Positions 61,215 to 64,000 of a stretch of DNA of 64,000 bases are shown here, piece by piece. This stretch comes from Candidatus Binatia bacterium (GTDB lineage: Bacteria > Desulfobacterota > Binatia > UBA12015). The first letter of the stretch is position 1; every line of letters starts with the position of its first letter. The position numbers were made by a program, and so were the translations under genes. The stretch is taken from the NCBI GenBank assembly GCA_029248525.1, contig JAQWJE010000049.1, positions 887,195-951,194 on the forward strand, written 5' to 3'. The notes under the pieces were generated by a model that did not search any database, was not told the origin of the DNA, and was given only the letters and a program-made list of their open reading frames with translations.

Positions 61215-62096
61215 TTGTCTCTGGGTGCCATCAGTGGCTGCGGGAGCAGTGGCACTGATAGTGATCTAGTAGGTTCTGACGGATCCGGGGACCCCATCCC
61301 TATAGGTCCGCTCCCGGGCACAGTTCGCGGTTACTTCGCCTCCGACTTTACAGCGAGCCAACCACCTGCGCTTTTCGGGGCTAATCAATACAATATTTGG
61401 ATTTGCTTTAGGGGAACATCGTCTCTGGCGCCCGCTTTGATCGAGGACTGTCCGAACTACAAAACCAACCCGCCGCCTTCCGGTGCCCTGATATTCGCGG
61501 ATATAGGTGGGGGTAATGCTAACTCTATCGATAAAAAAGATTTGCTTGGGCTGAGTGAGGGCCGGGACTCAGAGATGCTCGCAGACAATGGGTTTAGCGG
61601 TGCCGTTTTCGACTTGGAAAGTGTGGGGGACGACTTTGATAGCTACGAGGACTTCGAAAGTACGATAACTTTTGCGCTTCAAGCTTTACGGGAACAAGGC
61701 TTGTACTCCATTCTGACCACCTCCAAAGACGGCATTCGCACAGCTGCACTCCAAAAACACTGGCCAGCAAGCGAGCCGAGCGGGGATGGCTGGAGCGTCA
61801 CTTTTCCAAAGTTTCAAGCTGATGTGGTGCCTCTTTTTGATGCCTACTCGCCGCAGTGCTACTCCACGGGCAAAGAAACCGCGCCTCCGATCTGCCAAAA
61901 CTTCCCAGGCATCTCCTACGACGGCTACAGCGGCGCTAGAGAGATATGGCCGGCGGTGAGCGGGCAATGGATCACTCTGAATATAAGCGAGGATCCGATA
62001 GCCCTTCTCACCGCTATGCAGGATAATTCCAAGACTCCGCCTTCAGCGCTATTTCCCAAGGCCCCGAGTGGCTACCTTGTCTGGGCCGGTCAGTAG
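61215..62096 (+). CDS. Lipoprotein with GH18-like (TIM-barrel) domain
   Basis: 293 residues from a TTG start, but the signal sequence probably begins earlier. Upstream codons read IGFALLIAFLSLGAISGCG (from 61188), a complete lipobox signal (AISGC), with AAAGGGGAGG just before an ATA at 61188; so the true start may be an ATA or a mutated ATG. The body has a TIM-barrel feel: GALIFADIGGG, GFSGAVFDLESVGDDFD (a GxxxDxE-like element as in GH18 chitinase-like proteins) and TFALQALREQGLYSILTTS. A chitinase-like binding or hydrolase role is inferred and weak. Lower G+C than the neighbours. Confidence 0.65.
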   Translation: MSLGAISGCGSSGTDSDLVGSDGSGDPIPIGPLPGTVRGYFASDFTASQPPALFGANQYNIWICFRGTSSLAPALIEDCPNYKTNPPPSGALIFADIGGGNANSIDKKDLLGLSEGRDSEMLADNGFSGAVFDLESVGDDFDSYEDFESTITFALQALREQGLYSILTTSKDGIRTAALQKHWPASEPSGDGWSVTFPKFQADVVPLFDAYSPQCYSTGKETAPPICQNFPGISYDGYSGAREIWPAVSGQWITLNISEDPIALLTAMQDNSKTPPSALFPKAPSGYLVWAGQ

Positions 62097-62165
62097 GCTC
62101 TGGCAGAACCGGGATGGACGACTAGAGCGCCTTCTGGGCAAAAAGGGCTTTCATGTTTCCTGCTG
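62095..62165 (+). repeat. Interspersed palindromic repeat, copy D (partial)
   Basis: TGGCAGAACCGGGATGGACGAC, then GAGCGCCTTCTGGGCAAAAAG and GGCTTTCATGTTTCCTGC, the right half of the repeat. It starts within the stop codon region of the GH18-like gene. Confidence 0.55.
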
Positions 62166-62324
62166 GTGCGGCATGGCGGATTGGGCTGGGCTGGCGTGGC
62201 CAAACTTGCCGCACTTTCTCATAGGGGCGCGCTGGGGTCGATCTTGCCCGACGCTGTTGGGGAAATGGCACCATGACGGGCGCATGTGACCTGATGGGGT
62301 TGGCCCCGTCAAGTTGATTGCCTG

Positions 62325-62372
62325 GCTACCGCGAGATCGCCAAATATCATTGCGCGTCCCCTCACTCGAATT
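62325..62372 (+). repeat. Short upstream repeat, copy 2
   Basis: GCTACCGCGAGATC, then AAATATCATT and TCCCCTCACTCGAATTG, matching copy 1 at 60212. It ends 28 bases before the EEP-family gene start. Confidence 0.45.
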
Positions 62373-62400
62373 GACCTGAAATACAATCTAGAGCTACGGC

Positions 62401-63657
62401 ATGCCCGTGGCTCCGATCACCCGATACCTCGCGATCCTCGCTGTCGTGCTCTTTGGCCTTGGCGCATCGAGTTCGAGCGAGGGCGATATCGATTCCATCC
62501 TTGTCCGAGTCGCCACCTGGAATATCGAAACTGTCGGTGCTCCGGGGTCGACCGAATACGAAGCAGCCCTCGATGTCTTGAACCGGATCGGCGCGGACAT
62601 TGTCGCAATTAACGAGGTGGCGAGTTCCGCGGACGCCGCGAACCTGACCTCACTCGCCGCCGACGCAGGCTACGCCTCGGTTGTCGTGCCGAGTTCAAAT
62701 CCGTTTGGGGCAGATCGAAACGCAATCCTTACTGATTTGCCGCTTCTTTCCGCGATCATCAATACATCGGCAGATTTGTCCGGCGATCCAGCGGCGAACG
62801 ATATTTCCCGCCTGATGGTCGAGGTCACAGTGGACATGCCTGGCGATGCACCCGACCTGACGGTGGTATCCAGTCACTGGAAATCGGGGACCGGCAATGA
62901 CGACGAGTTCCGTAGAGTTGTTGAGTCCCGCCGGATGGCCCAGGCTGTCGCGGACCTCGACCCGTTGTTCGACGCTTACATCCTGCTCGGCGATATCAAT
63001 GAAGAAGCTGATAATGTTCCGCAGACGCCAAACCCAATGGTCAGCGAACCTTCCGGGCTTCCCGGTTCGTTCAAGCTCGGCTCGGACCTGGAGGCCCTGC
63101 TGGTGAGTGGCGGTCTGGTCAATGATCCGTTTACGAACCTGAGCGCTGCGCAGGTCAGCACTGTTCCTGCGGTGCAGCTGGACGGCCGGGATGCGACGCG
63201 GCCTGCATCCGGGCGTCGTCTCGACTATATTTTTGTCAGCCCTGTGATCGCGGCAGGCGGGGTGTTGGCCGAGGTCTACGACTCGAGCGTTGAAGGTCTT
63301 TTCGGCGGATTGAGCAAGTCGGGCGATGTTCTGCCGGCAGGCACCAGTGCCGCCGCGTCCGACCACCTGCTGGTATTTGCCGACATTGAGCTAACCCCGC
63401 CATGCGGCAACGGTCGAGTCGACTCGGCCGAACAGTGCGACGATGGTCCCGACAATGGAAGCTCGTCCTCATGCTGCCGGGCCGACTGTACGTTCAAGCC
63501 AGATGGCGCTGGAAGCTGCGATGGCAACTTGTGCACAAGGACAGATAGCTGCCTGTCGGGCGTCTGCAGTCCGGGATCGTGCGAGACGGGCAGTGCCTGC
63601 TCTATCTGTGGTGGCACCTGCGAGGATGGCATCGGGCAGTGCGAGTGCCAGTACTAG
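62401..63657 (+). CDS. Secreted endonuclease/exonuclease/phosphatase-family hydrolase with Cys-rich tail
   Basis: 418 residues. The N-terminus has a hydrophobic signal (YLAILAVVLFGLGASSSS). The EEP domain is clear: RVATWNIETVG, ADIVAINEVASS, VVSSHWKSGTGND, YILLGDINEEAD, LDYIFVSP and SDHLLVFADIEL contain the metal-binding Asn/Glu, His, Asp and Asp-His pairs. After residue 335 comes a DUF4215-like Cys-rich repeat (CGNGRVDSAEQCDDG and CCRADCTFKPDG), as in myxobacterial extracellular proteins. It would cleave a phosphodiester or phosphate outside the cell; the substrate is unknown. Short repeat copy 2 lies just upstream. Confidence 0.85.
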   Translation: MPVAPITRYLAILAVVLFGLGASSSSEGDIDSILVRVATWNIETVGAPGSTEYEAALDVLNRIGADIVAINEVASSADAANLTSLAADAGYASVVVPSSNPFGADRNAILTDLPLLSAIINTSADLSGDPAANDISRLMVEVTVDMPGDAPDLTVVSSHWKSGTGNDDEFRRVVESRRMAQAVADLDPLFDAYILLGDINEEADNVPQTPNPMVSEPSGLPGSFKLGSDLEALLVSGGLVNDPFTNLSAAQVSTVPAVQLDGRDATRPASGRRLDYIFVSPVIAAGGVLAEVYDSSVEGLFGGLSKSGDVLPAGTSAAASDHLLVFADIELTPPCGNGRVDSAEQCDDGPDNGSSSSCCRADCTFKPDGAGSCDGNLCTRTDSCLSGVCSPGSCETGSACSICGGTCEDGIGQCECQY

Positions 63658-63721
63658 CTGGGCTGGCATTCTGAGGTTTTTGCGCCAAGGTTTGACAGCG
63701 GTTCGAGTGGCCGATTAGCCC

Positions 63722-63824
63722 CAGCATTTCCCGCCACGGGCGGGAAATGCTGCCGTCTGGGAGAATTGTGATGGACGAATAGAGCGCCTTCCGGGCAAAA
63801 AGGGCCTCCCTGTTTCCTGCCGTT
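63722..63824 (+). repeat. Interspersed palindromic repeat, copy E
   Basis: A perfect 14-bp hairpin, CAGCATTTCCCGCC-ACG-GGCGGGAAATGCTG (63722-63752), then the core ATGGACGAATAGAGCGCC, GGGCAAAAAGGGCC and TGTTTCCTGCCG. It lies between the EEP gene and a convergent minus-strand gene, where it could act as a terminator. Confidence 0.65.
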
Positions 63825-63834
63825 GGGGGGCGTT

Positions 63835-64000
63835 CTAGTTGCTCTGACCGATCATGAGAATCTGCTGATTCGACGTCATCGGAATCGCGTTGCCGTACGT
63901 GCCACCGGCGTTGCCATTCTGATAGGTCTGAAGAACCAGGCCGGTTGCCGGCAGGCCAACGAAGCCTTCCACAGGAAAGCCAAGAACCGACTGGTTCGTG
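63835..64000 (-). CDS. 3' end of a gene running off the window
   Basis: On the minus strand an open frame runs from the window edge to a TAG at 63835-63837, reading NQSVLGFPVEGFVGLPATG, then NGNAGGTYGNAIPMTSN and QQILMIGQSN. Only 54 or so residues are visible. The Gly/Asn-rich, beta-like sequence could be the end of a secreted or surface protein. I do not recognise it and no upstream part is present. Confidence 0.5.
   Translation of the reverse strand, partial: TNQSVLGFPVEGFVGLPATGLVLQTYQNGNAGGTYGNAIPMTSNQQILMIGQSN

Overview
The window is about 60% G+C and reads like one contiguous piece of an aerobic, Gram-negative chromosome. Supporting signs are two TonB-dependent receptors, many lipobox lipoproteins, a twin-arginine exported DUF1552 protein with its DUF1592 partner, Cys-rich DUF4215-type repeats, a thrombospondin-3-like calcium motif, hep_Hag-like SGG repeats and a CorE-like Cys-rich sigma factor. 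Together these suggest a myxobacterial or other 'deltaproteobacterial' lineage (Myxococcota, Binatota or a neighbour). This is an inference from gene content; no rRNA, tRNA, CRISPR array, transposase or phage gene was recognised.

Layout. 0.1-8.6 kb: an NTF2-like protein, then a minus-strand set of amidase, tandem rhodanese lipoprotein and DUF3604 protein, then a PQQ-type sugar dehydrogenase lipoprotein and a kinase-like phosphotransferase. 8.8-13.5 kb: a 50-residue ORF coupled to a TPR protein, an alpha/beta-hydrolase lipoprotein and a membrane acyltransferase. 13.4-18.0 kb: a tightly overlapping minus-strand operon (DUF1592-type, DUF1552, unknown). 18.3-22.9 kb: two overlapping GT4 glycosyltransferases, a methyltransferase and a CPA1 antiporter. 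22.9-28.5 kb: a decayed SGG-repeat gene, a large L-domain repeat surface protein, a metallothionein-like peptide followed by a CorE-like sigma factor, and a secreted trypsin-like protease.

28.5-42.9 kb is the most coherent system. A 36-bp double palindrome lies between two divergent transcription units. One encodes a TonB receptor and two DUF3604 proteins. The other encodes a TetR regulator, a lipoprotein, a beta-propeller, a DJ-1/PfpI protein, a small membrane protein, an arylsulfatase and a haloalkane dehalogenase, with most genes overlapping by 1-4 nt. It looks like a repressor-controlled uptake and breakdown regulon for an unknown, possibly sulfated or halogenated, substrate.

43.2-50 kb: an MpaB-like oxygenase, a COG0523-type protein that has lost its GTPase motifs, an iron-containing alcohol dehydrogenase and a second TonB receptor. 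50-64 kb is looser accessory DNA: lipoproteins with decayed paralogues, an SDR, an SGG-repeat protein, a beta-propeller-like protein, a MiaE-like hydroxylase coupled to a glycosyltransferase-like protein, a lipoprotein-anchored FkbM methyltransferase, a GH18-like lipoprotein and a secreted EEP-family hydrolase. An interspersed palindromic repeat of about 100 bp sits between many of these genes. The window ends inside a minus-strand gene.
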